DNA from: Phanerochaete sordida
Lineage: Eukaryota > Basidiomycota > Agaricomycetes > Polyporales > Phanerochaetaceae
Assembly: GCA_019973155.2 (NCBI GenBank)
Contig: BPQB01000004.1
Span: 620,001 to 684,000 of the forward strand
Length of the DNA: 64,000 nt
Direction of reading: 5' to 3'
Shown: positions 32,325-44,574 of the stretch, one piece after another
Layout: every line of letters begins with the position of its first letter
Numbering within the stretch: the stretch's first letter is position 1
Made by a program: the position numbers and the translations under genes
Notes under the pieces: model-generated
The model's database searches: none
Told to the model about the DNA's origin: nothing
What the model saw: only the letters and a program-made list of their open reading frames with translations

Positions 32325-35300
32325 TCAGACCACACCAGCGGTCGAGCTAGACTCCACCATGTTCCGCTCCCTATACCTATCACGCGCCCTCGGTCGCGGC
32401 GTCGGCAGGGCGTCCTCGCTGTTGTCGCGCTCCCTGCGCGGCGTCGCAGGCTCCTTCGACCGGGGCGTCGCCGCGCCCGAGCCCGACTTCTCCTTGGTCT
32501 TCGTCTGGCGGAAGCAGAGGAATTCGATGCCGGTCGCGCGGCGCGCCTCCGCGAGCGTCTTCTTGACGCCGTCGAGGTGCGTCTGCAGGTTCTCGTCGCC
32601 GGACTTGCGCGCGTACGCCTGCGAGATCTTGTTGTACAGCTCCGCGAGCGTCTTCCCGGCCGACGGGGTCACGTAGCGCGAGAGCGTCTGGTGCATGAAC
32701 TCGATCTCGAGCGTGGCCTGCGTGCGCGGTCAGCATGATGAGAGAGAGGGGGATGGGCGGGACGTACGCGGAGCATGCCGCCCATGCCGAACTTCTTGAC
32801 CTGCCGGAAACACCGCAGCGCCTCGTCGGCGACGTCCTCGACAAGCGCGTTGAGGGTGCGATCCAGTAGCGGGGCTGCTGCTGCGCTGACTTGGGCGTGC
32901 ACGCCAACGAGGTACATGAGGATCTCGAAGACGTATGGTCGGATCTCTGTAGCACGGTCAGCCAATGCTGAGTACAGAGGACGAGGGTCACGAACCCTTC
33001 GGCTGCGGCGTATCGAACCAGTCCATCGACGGATCCAGTACACCACCACGTACGATGCTTGTCAGCATGGCCGCCTTCGGCTTGACGTAACTATCAAAGA
33101 GAGTCTTGTCCAGTTCTCCAACAACAGCTGAAAGGGTCTGGAATGCGATGTCGGCATGGTTATGCGAAGTGACTGATTTGAACATACCTGTCGCTCTTCC
33201 TGGATCGAGATGCCGAATGCGCTCTCAAGTTCGGTGATCATCCCTGGGATGACGCTCTTCGACAGATGCCCAAAGTTCGAGACCACGAGCAGTAACCGCG
33301 TGTCCTACATCAGGATGTCAGCACACGTCACGACCGGTCGTGCAAACAAGCGTCTTACGGGATTTGACACATCCACCAGCTCTAAAGGATTCAATTCGTT
33401 CGGAGCCGCGACGTCCGACGCGCCCTTGGCTTCGAGGATTTTCGGGGAGTCGTCGGACGCGAGGTGGACCATGCCATCCAAGAACGCGTACAGCGTATCC
33501 AAGAATGCCTTCGCCACTCTCGACACGAACGCTGGCGGTATCGGATTCTGCTTGATGAGGCGAGAGGTGGATGTCGCTGCGCTGGAAAGGTCGATCCCAC
33601 CGGCGATCTTGAAGGCACCCGTCGTGACATGGCGCTGAAAGAGGCGTATTTGCACAAGATACGTCGTTGTATGCGGCTCTGTGGTTGACCCGCGCCAGCT
33701 CTCCAAGTGGTAGAAAATGTTCGCATCTACGCAAATGCATTGGACGGGTGTACGATGCCCACGAATGGTAAAAGGACGTACCTCGCAACCAATCGTGCAC
33801 CAGCAGGTCATCGAACTTCCACCTCGCGCTCTCCAGCAAGCTCTTCAAGCTCGACGTCGCCTCGGACGATATCTCCATGCTATTGACTTCGTTTACCGTT
33901 TCCTGTATCTCGCCAAGGATTTTCATGAGATGGTGCATAGTAGCGAGCGTGTTCGAATTCTTTGGTAGCATAGGTGGGGTAGGACTGGTGCCTAAGCTGG
34001 GAGATGTTATGGCCTCAGAGAACATGAAGAACTCCGAAAGCAGGGAGATATATTGCTTGATGATGTCGAGGGCCATAGTGCGACATTGCGAAGGGCTTCG
34101 CCTGGAGGCATTGGTAACGTTCTGTGCTCGTCGTCAGCGCACAGTCTGGGGAACAGGCACACTATACGTACCTTCCGGTACTTGCCGTCGAGAAACGCGG
34201 TAGAGATCTTCCAAAAATTGGGCAGCGCGCTCAACATGGCCTCAGACGTGCTCTTCACTAGATTGAGCACAGCTTGCCATACTTCGTGGCCTCCCGCTTG
34301 TCCTGGTGGCTCTTCGCGTAAGCTACCGATAATGCAGGGTAAATCCTGACGCTCTCACCGATGACCGCGTCCGCTTGCTTGGAGTCGATCGCGCCCATAC
34401 ATACCCTGAGCTGAGAGGCTATGGACTGCGTCAGTTTGTCAGGACTACTTGACTCCTCTGCAGGCTTGTCATGCAAGGCTACGAGGCGCACATGAGATGC
34501 AAAGCGGGACGGAAGCGGCAAGAGGCGGACCTTGTATCACAGCCACCGACGCGTCGTACGTCTCTCGCATCTGCGTCAAGATGTAGCTATGCTGAGCGTC
34601 GAAATATGACCAGACGGGCTCTTCATTAGGGCTGAGTTCCATCAGGATCCTGCGTGCAATTAAGTCAGTTATACTCCAACACGTTCATAGAAAGGGAGAG
34701 CCGTACTCGAGGGTCTTCTCCTGCTCTTCCACGCTTCGTGACGGCTCCTGCAGTTTGGCGTGTAGTTGACTCCGCATCTCGCCCATGACACGTTCTACCG
34801 TCAACCACACTTTCTCGAGGATCCGCTTTTGCTGCTGCTGTGCTGCTAGCGAGGCCTGACCATCCTTCGTCGAACCGATAGGAAGCAGTTGTCCCGGACG
34901 AGACTCCATCATGAACTTGCCCTTCTTGTAGTCCCGCAGCGCTGCGTCATATCGTCCCTGGGTTAAGCGTTAGAGGCAGCATACATGGATGAATGGTCAC
35001 ACGTACAGCTTCAATGCACTCTATGAGAGAGCTGGGGAGATTAAAGAAGAAGCGCGATCGGTCAAAGACACCCAGAGTCGTCCGCAGCTTCTGCGCCTTC
35101 AGCGAGTTCTCCAGCACAGGTAAGAACACTTGGTCCGCTTTCTGGGCTCCAGCTGTGGTGCATATAATCAGTGTTAGGTCACTACGACAGTTCATAACGT
35201 ACCCTTCAGGTGTCCGCGAAGTTGCTTCGTGCCATACTCGCTGCCTTCGATGAGAAGACCTTCGCGCATCTCGGCATACAAGGCTATGCACATATGAGCC

Positions 35301-35894
35301 TTTGGAGACATCGCTCGTGTGCTCTAAACTGACCATCCGTGGACGCTTTGACCGCGACGAATCTATCGAAATTCTCTTCGACAAGAACTCGGATAGCTTC
35401 AGACCGCGAGTCAATGGAGGTCTTCAGATGGGAGATTCCGCTGGAGAAGTCCTGGTACGTCGCATTCGGGTGTACAACTGAAAGGTAGGTCTTCGGCTTG
35501 AATGCCTTGGACGACACGAGCACAGAGGCCTCTGCGCCACATCATTAGGCCCGTTCTACTTGGGATGTATGCTGACACTACTGACTGGTCTCAGGATCCA
35601 TGTTGCGCAGACTGGGCACTGCATTAGCAGATATAACGCGAAATAAGCTCTATTCGCGCACTCTACTTTCACAGGAATACCCAACGGATCGTTCTCGTAC
35701 TCATTCCCGCCCGCTGACGGGCTCATGACCAGCATGGCCTCGTCGAGATCATCGCCGACCTCTTCCCACTTCCTACGCGCAATTCAGCCGAGCCCCAGCG
35801 CAACGTCCGCAGCACTTTACTTTGGGGAATGCGTAGAGAGCTTGTATGCTTTCAAGAGATCCCCATCGTCCACGTCGAAGTTGAGCTTGGTCAT
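32325..35894 (-). CDS. SEC5: Exocyst complex component Sec5
   Basis: A many-exon gene starting at the ATG at 35894 ([19 protein letters not shown]). The first intron is 35773-35820, after which [17 protein letters not shown] follows in frame. Further segments read in order are ENDPLGIP, then [87 protein letters not shown], and a Ser/Pro/Arg-rich tail ending at 32325. These are Sec5 signatures (fungal members have no IPT/TIG domain). Sec5 is a CATCHR-type tethering subunit that docks secretory vesicles at growing hyphal tips. I did not resolve every splice site (roughly a dozen introns), so internal exon limits are not given. It is divergent from SCS7. Confidence 0.87.
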
Positions 35895-36221
35895 TTCAGT
35901 CCGTGGTCTCGGCGAATCAGCCGACCGGAGTAGCACTACCTGCGGGGAGGAAGCCTCGTGCGTGCTGCGGTCGTGCTCTGTTGTCGTGCAGAAGGCTCGT
36001 CCAATGAGAAAGTCTTTGGGGTGCAGCCAGCCGTGAAGATGCGCAGGCTCGGGCGCGTGGTGGTGGAGGTGGTTGTCATCCGACGAGATGCACCCAGTCC
36101 GCGTCTGGTCTCCGCCCCGAAAGCGTGGGAAAGTCCGAATTTCATCACATATTCATAATGCGGGAAATGTGGAACGACCGCTTGTCGCCGACCACCTCCT
36201 CCAGCCCCCTTCACGTCCGCC
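35895..36221. promoter_or_regulatory. Bidirectional promoter region SEC5 / SCS7
   Basis: 327 bp separate the two divergent ATGs. No clear TATA box is seen on either side, as is usual for housekeeping genes. Confidence 0.6.
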
Positions 36222-37545
36222 ATGTCCAAGCGTATCCGCATCTACACTGCCGAGGACCTCGCAGAGCATCGCTCTGCCCAGAGCTGCTGGGTCTCTCGCG
36301 ACGGCAAGGTCTACGACATCACGAAGTTCCTCGATGACCACCCCGGAGGCGACGACATCGTCCTCCAACACGCTGGCAAGGACATTGGCGAGATCATGAA
36401 GGACCCGGTCGAACACGAGCACTCGGATTCGGCCTACGACATGCTGGAGGAGTTTGTCATCGGTCGCCTCGGTACAGGCGAAGCTGTGGTCAGCGACGAC
36501 TGGGAAGCGACTGACGACTTTGAGCCGGAGGAGACGGACACGATGAAGGACTTCGAGAAGAACCAGTTCCTCGACTTGCGCAAGCCGCTCCTTCAGCAAG
36601 TTTGGCAGGCCAACTGGAGCAAGTCGTACTATCTCATCCAGGTGCACCAGCCTCGGCATCTCGTGGAGTCTGCGCCGATGTTCGGACAGCCGTACCTCGA
36701 GGTAGGCCGTTATGTCTCGCTTGCGGAATTGTCAGTTCATTTCTTCTCAGGTCTTCACCAAGACGGCCTGGTATGTCATTCCGACGCTTTGGCTCCCCAT
36801 CGCCATCTACCTCTACCTTCGCTCGTCCGTTCAATTCACGCTTGGGAGTAATTCTCTGCCACCGTTCTACGACGATCCGACTGCCCCTCTGCGCGTCCTG
36901 CTGAAGATTGGTATCCCTTTCTCCACCTTCGCCAAGACGTCTGCATGCTTCTTGTTTGGCAACCTTGTCTGGACCTTCCTGGAGTACACCCTTCACCGCT
37001 TCCTGTTCCACCTCGACTTCTACCTTCCCGACCACTATGCCTGCCTTACTCTTCATTTCATGCTGCATGGTGTTCACCACTACCTGCCCATGGATAGGTG
37101 CGTAAAAAGATCGTGTCTCTTGAGATATTGTCTAATGAATGCACTGCAGACTGAGGCTGGTCATGCCCCCAGCAATGTTTGCTGCGCTGTCCTACCCCTT
37201 TACTCGACTTGCGCATGCACTCTTCCCTGCTGCTGTGGCCAACGGCGTCATTGCAGGCGCATATGTGTTTTGTGAGTTTTACATACACTTGGTCGGATTG
37301 TGATATTCATGAATCGTTACTTAGATGTGTTGTACGATGTCATGCACTACGCGTAAGTCTCCACGGTTGGTAGCCTTCCGTGTCGCTAACTTTGCCTGTC
37401 CAGCATGCACCACACCCGCCTGCCTGCCTACCTGAAGGAACAGAAGAAGTACCACCTTGCGCACCACTACAAGAACTTCGACCTTGGCTTCGGTGTCACG
37501 AGCAAGATGTGGGACATCGTCTTTAACACGGTTCTCCCCGTCTAA
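36222..37545 (+). CDS. SCS7: Sphingolipid fatty acid 2-hydroxylase
   Basis: Exons 36222..36701, 36751..37097, 37150..37271, 37325..37352 and 37404..37545 (372 residues). The N-terminal cytochrome b5 domain has the heme-ligand motif DHPGGDD (about residues 39-45) and a second His in VEHEHSDSAYDML. The C-terminal fatty-acid-hydroxylase domain has membrane segments and the histidine clusters LHRFLFH, HFMLHGVHH, MHYAMHH and YHLAHHYKN that hold the di-iron site. The enzyme adds an alpha-hydroxyl to the very-long-chain fatty acid of ceramides in the ER, using electrons through its own b5 domain. Length matches the yeast enzyme (384). The 28-nt exon 4 carries part of one His cluster. Confidence 0.95.
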
Positions 37546-37998
37546 AACCGACGTCGTCACTTATCATTGGCGATGTCATAGACAAGGTTCTGTTCTGCTT
37601 CTGGTGTGTTGTAATTCGGAGGACGTACTTTATGCTCGGGTAATTCAGAGGAAGCTTTCGCTCAGTCGCACATCTATGACCCCCTCTCATTCGCCAAGGA
37701 ACTGTTGTTTTATTACATACGATATATGCATAGGCTCCTCGCGCTGCAATGCTGTCCGAGAGCACCGGACCTGTGACCGTGTGCGTCTGAACGGCAGTTT
37801 GATACGTCGCTCTCGACCCTCATCGGCTGCTGTCTACGGCCCTCACGACGTGAACTCGTGAACATACCACCACTACTACGCCCACTGGTTGCGCCCTCGC
37901 TGACTACGCAACGTCGACATATTTCTTGACCTAGAGCCAAATACCCAAGGTCACGTACTCGGGCTTACCGCTTACATCACTCGACGTCGAGGTCGCGT
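37546..37998. other. Intergenic spacer
   Basis: 453 bp between SCS7 and the acid phosphatase, on the same strand. No gene or repeat seen. Confidence 0.55.
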
Positions 37999-40252
37999 AT
38001 GCCCAGAGTCAGGCCCACCGCTCCCCTCTCCTGGTCTCTCCTCTTCTCTGTCCTCATCATCGGCTCCGTCACCTCGCTCTGCCTCGCCCCAGACCTGTCG
38101 CCATTCAACGCGATGTCCTACGGCAACGCGCCGCCGAGCGGGCACGACCCACAGCGCGAGGAGCCCGCCGCGCTGAAGGCCGTGCGTGGCGTGCCTGGAG
38201 CGACCGTCCCGCTAGACGTCGCAGGATACCCTGTCGCCCCGCAGGAGCTGAGCCTCGAGCAGGTGCACGTATACGTGCGGCACGGTGCGTTCTGCCTTTC
38301 GTCGAAGGGCGTGTATTCGCTGACGCCTTCGTCGGTGCGCAGGCGAGCGGACCCCCGTGCGCGTGCGCATGTCCGACGCCCCGGCGAACATCCCTGAGCG
38401 GTGGGACCTCTGCAAGACGGCTCGGCGGTTCCGTGCGTCGGTCGTCAGCAATATCAACGCGACGAACGCGATGGAGGAGGTCACGATACGCAAGGTTGTC
38501 GAGGGTCCGGACGGAGATGTTCAGTTTGGGGAGTGGTGAGTGGGACTTGTCTATCTCTCGTAGGGTTGGACAAAAGCATTGCGAGCTAGCTGTTGACTAT
38601 TTCTCGTGTCGGGCGCAGCTTGTTAGGAGAATTGACTGACTTGGGGAGACAGGTACGTCCAAGATGCTCCTCTGCCCTATGTATGCGGCTGCTGAAGTCA
38701 AGGCAGAATACCTATAACTTCGGACGCGCTCTGAGGCAACTATACGTTGACAGGTGCGCAAATACGAGCTGCGCTCACAATTTAATTCGATTTGACCAAC
38801 ACTGGGCAGACTGCAGTTTTTACCAGACGCGTTAAAAGCGTCGCACGCGGACTCTTCACAAGCCAGCCTTCAGGCAGACGCGCAGAACGACGTGTATTTC
38901 CGTTCCACGAACGTTCCGCGGACTATCGAGTCGCTACACGAGATTGTCTTCGGCTTATACCCCTCAGACAAATGCTTAGACGGCTATGTGCACCAGATAC
39001 GGGTACGGTGAGTATATTGCGAGGCTTAGGTGCCTTTCTTCGTACTCATAGATCCTGCAGAAATGGAAAGGATGAAAACCTCTTCGGTAATACAGGAGCA
39101 TGTAAGCGCTTGGAAGTGCTCGAGCTCGGCTTTGCGAAAGGTCGGCACCTGTCCGTATTACATTGGAGTCTACATAGACTGACTGCCATTGATCTACAGC
39201 TGCAGCTGCAGCTTGGAATCCCGCGCTAGAGCCCCTTGACGACAAGATCTCAAAATATCTCGGAGGAAACCCCGTCAGGGTGGACGGCCGACCGAGGGCA
39301 TCCGGAATATTTGACACCGTACGTGTCCTTAAATTTTCTATCCACACGTGCGGCGAACATATCCTCCCTCAGATTAGGTCAGCCACCGCAAATGGGATAC
39401 CTGTGCCGAAGGAGTTCACCGAGAAGAGTGTCATGGACGTTATCGTACGTGCACTTTGTCCACGAAAGGGCGCACTAGTGCTCATGATGTCACAGGAGAA
39501 AGCTATTGTGCACGAATGGTTCGGTGGCTGTAAGTGAGAGTTTTCTTTCGTGCGCATACGTGGCGTCTGACCTTTGCTTGACCCTCAGATGACACCGAGG
39601 AGGTCCGGAGACTGGGTATGGGCCGTTTATTGGCTGATGTGTCTACGAAGATGTATTCGAAGGCAACGCAGGGAGCAGCTAACCGGCTGAGGCTGCTTGT
39701 GCATAGTACACATGATACCAGCCTGGCAGGTTTATTGAAGACGCTGGACGTTTTCGACGAGAAGTGCGTTCATAATATTCCAGCCCATTTCCTTTCGAAG
39801 AGCTCCGTGTGGACAGAAGGGGCGATTACGGATTAAGTTCACGTCACTGACCTATACTTATCCAGATGGCCGTCGTTCACCTCTAGTGTCACCTTCGAGC
39901 TGTTCAGGAAGACGTCGTCGGGCAATGTCAGAGATAGTACAGCGGGTCACGAGAGCGCGGGATCGCTACTTTCGTGGCAAACAATTCTCGCTCCGTTCAG
40001 ACGTCCCAGGTTGACCGACCAATACTGTAGGCCCTCTACCCGAACGCCGGTCTCTGGCTGTGCTGACCGCTCGATCCGGCAGATGTGCGAACGCGGTATC
40101 AGAACCGCTCGCTTCCTCTGCCCGCGTGCGCAGAAGACGGGAAACACCTGCCCGGACACCCCGAGTTCTGCACGCTGACAGCGTTTATGGAAAGGATCAA
40201 AGAGCTTACCCCTGTCGATTGGGAAGGCGAATGCTCTGTTGGTAGTAAATGA
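37999..40252 (+). CDS. Histidine acid phosphatase, lysophosphatidic acid phosphatase-like
   Basis: Twelve exons: 37999..38284, 38343..38535, 38619..38652, 38707..38753, 38810..39007, 39061..39140, 39200..39318, 39373..39444, 39496..39529, 39589..39763, 39866..40002 and 40083..40252 (514 residues in frame; the 40003-40082 intron is the least certain). The N-terminal hydrophobic stretch (LLFSVLIIGSVTSLCLAP) is a signal peptide or membrane anchor. The catalytic motif VRHGERTPVR (RHGxRxP) is created across the first splice. Later come LTDLGRQ, YFRSTNVPRTIESL and the C-terminal HSTHDTSLAGLL, whose HD is the proton donor. It hydrolyses phosphomonoesters through a phospho-His intermediate. The closest pattern is the ACP6 (lysophosphatidate phosphatase) branch rather than phytase, but the substrate is not certain. 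Confidence 0.88.
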
Positions 40253-42060
40253 CGTGCTCGCGCTCCATAGAAGTGCTGCCCTGGAGGATGGGTCACCGAG
40301 CCTTAGGATATAGTTGTAAGCTACTTCTGTTTTCCTTCATTTCTCCTACAACGTCCAGCGGCTGATGCTACACCTAGATCCTCTCTGTAATGTGTTTTTT
40401 GGTGGTCACAGGACATATGAACGCATTGCTATTGGTCTCCGCGCCCACGCTGAAAGTTCTTTGTTCCGTCTGCAACGCCGGATGGACGGGTGGGTGAGCA
40501 CGGCAGCAAGGGCTATTTTTGGGCGGGAGAAGCGAAGCATCACAGCGGTCATACAGACGCAGTTCGCCCTGGGACGGCCCACATGCTACTGAACTTAGCC
40601 TTTGCTTCCGAGGTACGGCTTCCAGTCGTCGTGAGACTGACCGAGGTCCTGCCATGATTTCACAGGCATTCCGGGACCGGGAGAGCGTAACTGAATAGAG
40701 CACACATTTGGAAGGGATGGTCTTCGGTGCGAAAATGGTTGCAGCGAGGTCATGTATGTCTTGTGAGTGCCCCTCGCCGTGGTCATCCACGTCCTGAGCT
40801 GATCCGTTCACAAGCCGTGGCGTCTCAGACAGCACGTTACAACGACAACATCCCGGCGGGGATGCTGGTGCACTCACGTTGGCAGGGATTCCAGCCGCTG
40901 GTGGACGGATACCAAACCCTGCCCGTCGTGCGCAGTGCCTGACGACTTGTCACGGTTACCCACATGGACTGTCCAGGCTCTAGGTCGGCTGTGGCCGAGC
41001 CACTGCAGCTCTTACGGCAATGACGGACGTAAGTCGCGATGCGATTCGTGCTCTCCACGCATGGACTATGATCCTGATCCAATAATAGGTACATCTCCAG
41101 GTCTTCCCCGCAGAAGACACCGTACACCTACTGCGGGGATCTGTAGTTGTTCTCGAGATCCTTCTGGAGAGGTACAGCACCCGTTCGCCTTTCACATGAA
41201 CAGCCACAACACATGCATCTCCCGTCTAGGACTCCTCTTTGCGCCTCGCTCACCCGTATTCTACATGCTCAAGCGACTGCAAGCTATCGGAACGACTATT
41301 GGAGGCCGTTGGGACCCGATACTACGCGATGCGGTCCTGTTAGTCCAACCGTTGCGACCCGCTACCGTCTGCTCCATCGTTTGGCGCGTCACTTGTGAAG
41401 GAACAACTCGGGGCCCACTGGGTCGTAGGACGGTCTGCCTCCTACAGGAACCGGTTCCCAAGCTTGCTCGACCATCGGCCGCCCGACACGGACTTCCTTG
41501 CGACATTGGTGCCGGTTGTGGGACGCTGTAGCCCGTGTACCCAAAATTATCGCACGCATGTTGCAGAATGGCCGGTATAAAGAGGACAGCGACGTGAAGG
41601 CTCTCCTGGGCCGTGCTCTGCCCTATGGCTCACCTCCGCTCCATAACTTCCCGTTCCTCCCATCACCGACCCTTACGGGTGCTTGACGCGCAATGCCGTG
41701 TCCCCTCCTTTTCAGCATTATTCGGCATGCTACCAGTTGCTCGGTGACGCTTCCACGTATTCTTCCGATAGGACAGTGCTCCTCCATGTGCAATGTACCG
41801 CTGACGCCCCGCAATGTCGTCCCCAGTACGTAGCGTTCTGTTCCTCTTCTCTCGGTCGCCGCCTAACGCGACGCGTCTCCTGACAGCATCTGATCCGTAT
41901 TCGTTCTGCGTCCATACGCCGTCAGCCAGCTGAGCAGCCCTGAGGCACAGACGACTCCCGTCTCCTCCCGCTCTTGCCTTCTGGTGCGGGGGATGTCTGG
42001 TCGCGAGGTCACCCGATGGATGCGCTCCACCGTGCCCGCAGACGGCACAAAGTCAGGCAA
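40253..42060. other. Intergenic region without supported genes
   Basis: 1.8 kb between the phosphatase and oxalate decarboxylase 2. A 199-codon plus frame (40935-41531) and several minus frames have no domain signature and no convincing splice extension. Not called. Confidence 0.5.
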
Positions 42061-42068
42061 CTCGCTGG

Positions 42069-42074
42069 TATAAA
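42069..42074 (+). promoter_or_regulatory. TATA box of oxalate decarboxylase 2
   Basis: TATAAA in CTGGTATAAAGCG, 79 bp before the ATG at 42148. Confidence 0.65.
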
Positions 42075-42147
42075 GCGTCGGGGCCCAGTCCTTCATCAAC
42101 ATCGGCCAGCCGACGCGTTCATTCCCCTCGAACTCGACAAACCGAAC

Positions 42148-44271
42148 ATGCTTTCCGCCAAGCTCGCCAAAGCTGTCCTTTGCGCGGTCGTTCTCGCCTC
42201 GTATTCGCTCGGCGCACCCGCTGGCAGCTCTGCTCCTGCGGCATCCAGCGTGCTAGCCTCATCGTCCGCTCCCGTGCCAAGCGCGTCGGCGGCGCTCTCA
42301 AGCCTGGTGTCCTCCGCCGTGCCGTCCGCCGCGACGAGCGCCGTCGTTCCCTCGAGCGCCGCCAGCTCCTTTCCTGCCTCCATCTCCTCGAACCCCTCGT
42401 CGACGGCGTCGGCATCCGTGAGCGCGGATGCCGCAACCGAGACGGTGCCGTACGCGTCCGACAACGCGAACGGCGTGATGTGGAACCCAGGGTGGGACGG
42501 CCAGCCCGAGGCCATCCGTGGCTCCCTGGGCAGCAGCGTCATCGGCCCGCAGAACAACCCTATGGACTTGCAGAACCCAGACCTGCTTGCTCCGCCGACT
42601 ACGGATGCCGGCACTGTGTACGTCTGATCGCAAACACGTACGTTATTTGCTTTCTGATTTTATCTGCACAGCGGAAATGCGAAATGGCCGTTCAGTCTGT
42701 CTCACAACCGACTCCAGACCGGTGGCTGGGCTCGCCAGCAAAACTGTGAGCTTTTGCTTGCCTTCTGTCCGTGCCCGAGGCGACAGTTATTGAGACTTCA
42801 TCTTAGTGGCCGTCCTACCCATGGCGAGCGCAATGGCAGGTGTCGACATGCGACTTGAAGTTGGCGCCATTCGGTACGTGTGGAGAATATTTGAGCCATT
42901 AGATTAGTTCCTAACGATCTGCTGTGCATTGTTCTCTTAGCGAGCTGCACTGGCATAAGACTGGCGAAGTAAGTCTTGCTTGGACTCGCATTCTTCGTGG
43001 CTCACAAGAAATATTTGCAGTGGGCATATATCCTTCAGGTGAATACTTCGCTATCCAGAAACCACCACCCTTCCCCCAGGGATGTATGGATGCTCATATC
43101 GAACTGCAGGGCTCTGTTCAGATCAGCGCGGTCAATCAGAACGGTCAAAACTTTGTCAGCACCATCGTACGTTACAATTGAAATCGTATACGCGGGCCAG
43201 GCGGGCTGATACCGTAATAGAACCAGGGAGATCTGTGGTACTTCCCTGCGGGAATCCCTCACTCCATTCAAGCAACTGACGCCAACGCCAACGGCGCCGA
43301 GTTCCTGCTGGTACGTAACTGTCTTCGCGGGGTTGACCCTGGGAAGCGCTGACCATTCGCGCAGGTATTTGATGACGGCAACTTCAGCGAGGACGACACC
43401 TTCCTCCTGACCGACTGGCTGGCGCACGTGCCCAAGGATGTCCTCGCAAAGAACTTCCAGACAAGCATGTCGACATTCGACAAGCTCCCTGGCCAGGAGC
43501 TCTACATCTTCCCTGCAGGTTCGTCGTCGGAGTTTGCAGGGCTGTGATTGTCCTGACATGCCCTTGGTAGCGCCGCCCGGGCCCGACTCGGACGCACCCA
43601 CGAGCCCTCAGGGAACCGTGCCCAACCCTTTCACGTTCAAGCTCTCGGAAGTGCCAGCGACCCAGTTGCAGGGAGGCTCGGTGAAGATCGTGGACTCCAA
43701 CACCTTCACTGCCTCCAAGACTATTGCTGCTGCAGAGGTCACTGTCGAGCCTGGTGCTATGCGCGAGCTTCACTGGCACCCTACTCAGGACGAATGGAGC
43801 TACTTCATGTGAGTACGCAGCTAACGATAGCGGTATGATCACTGACGGGACTTCAGTGAGGGTTATGCCCGTGTCACGCTTTTCGCGGCCCAGAGTTCTG
43901 CGCGGACCTTCGATTACCAGGCTGGAGATGTTGGTGAGTAGTAGTAACAACCGATTGACGGCAATTTGAGACTTACACATGCAACCTTCAGGCTACGTCC
44001 CTGGATCCTACGGCCACTACGTCGAGAACATTGGCAACACCACCCTGCGGTACCTCGAAGTGTTCAAGACCGACACCTTCCAAGACGTCAGCCTTAGCCA
44101 GGTACTGTTCATCTTCTACCTACATCACTGTCTATCTAACATTCACACGAACAGTGGCTCGCGCTCACGCCGTCCGCCATGGTCAAGGCCACGCTCAATC
44201 TCGATGACGAAGACCTCTCTCACTTCAGCAAGACCAAGCCAGTCGTCGTCGGCGCTTCCAACAACTCTTAG
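42148..44271 (+). CDS. Oxalate decarboxylase-type bicupin 2, secreted
   Basis: Twelve exons: 42148..42617, 42672..42745, 42807..42873, 42941..42968, 43021..43038, 43110..43166, 43221..43310, 43365..43518, 43571..43808, 43857..43933, 43992..44101 and 44155..44271 (499 residues). A signal peptide ([20 protein letters not shown]) precedes a longer Ser/Ala-rich linker than in paralogue 1. Metal sites are [11 protein letters not shown] with YFPAGIPHS, and [12 protein letters not shown] with GHYVEN. The lid reads SEDDT, with the catalytic Glu kept. Extra introns relative to paralogue 1 create an 18-nt exon (43021..43038, WAYILQ). The shared GGWARQQN and [10 protein letters not shown] stretches and the shared intron positions show that the two genes arose by duplication. 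Expected role: extracellular conversion of oxalate to formate and CO2. Confidence 0.93.
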
Positions 44272-44574
44272 ATCCCTTGAAAATACACAGTATTGCTATC
44301 TATCCGCCGGTCTGTGCGTCTTGGACTGTCTATCAGCTACGTTGGACTTGTCCCGGTGTTGTGGCTGTTGCACCTTGTATAATGACCCTCGTACCCTGCG
44401 TTGTGTAGTATATATTGACTTGCCCCTCGAGCAGAATACACGATATTTTACGAACATGCCAACATGTCATCCTGGCAAATGGTTGTGTAGTGTCTCCACT
44501 CCACCAATGGTCCCGTACATATTGATACCTACCTGCAGTCAACGACAAGGAGTACATCCTGCCCCCAGAACAAG
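44272..44574. other. Spacer between convergent genes
   Basis: 303 bp holding the 3' ends of oxalate decarboxylase 2 and FunK1-E. Nothing else seen. Confidence 0.55.

Noticed and set aside
40935..41531. 199-codon plus frame between the phosphatase and oxalate decarboxylase 2
   Set aside because: No domain, no codon bias, and overlapping frames on the other strand. Not supported.
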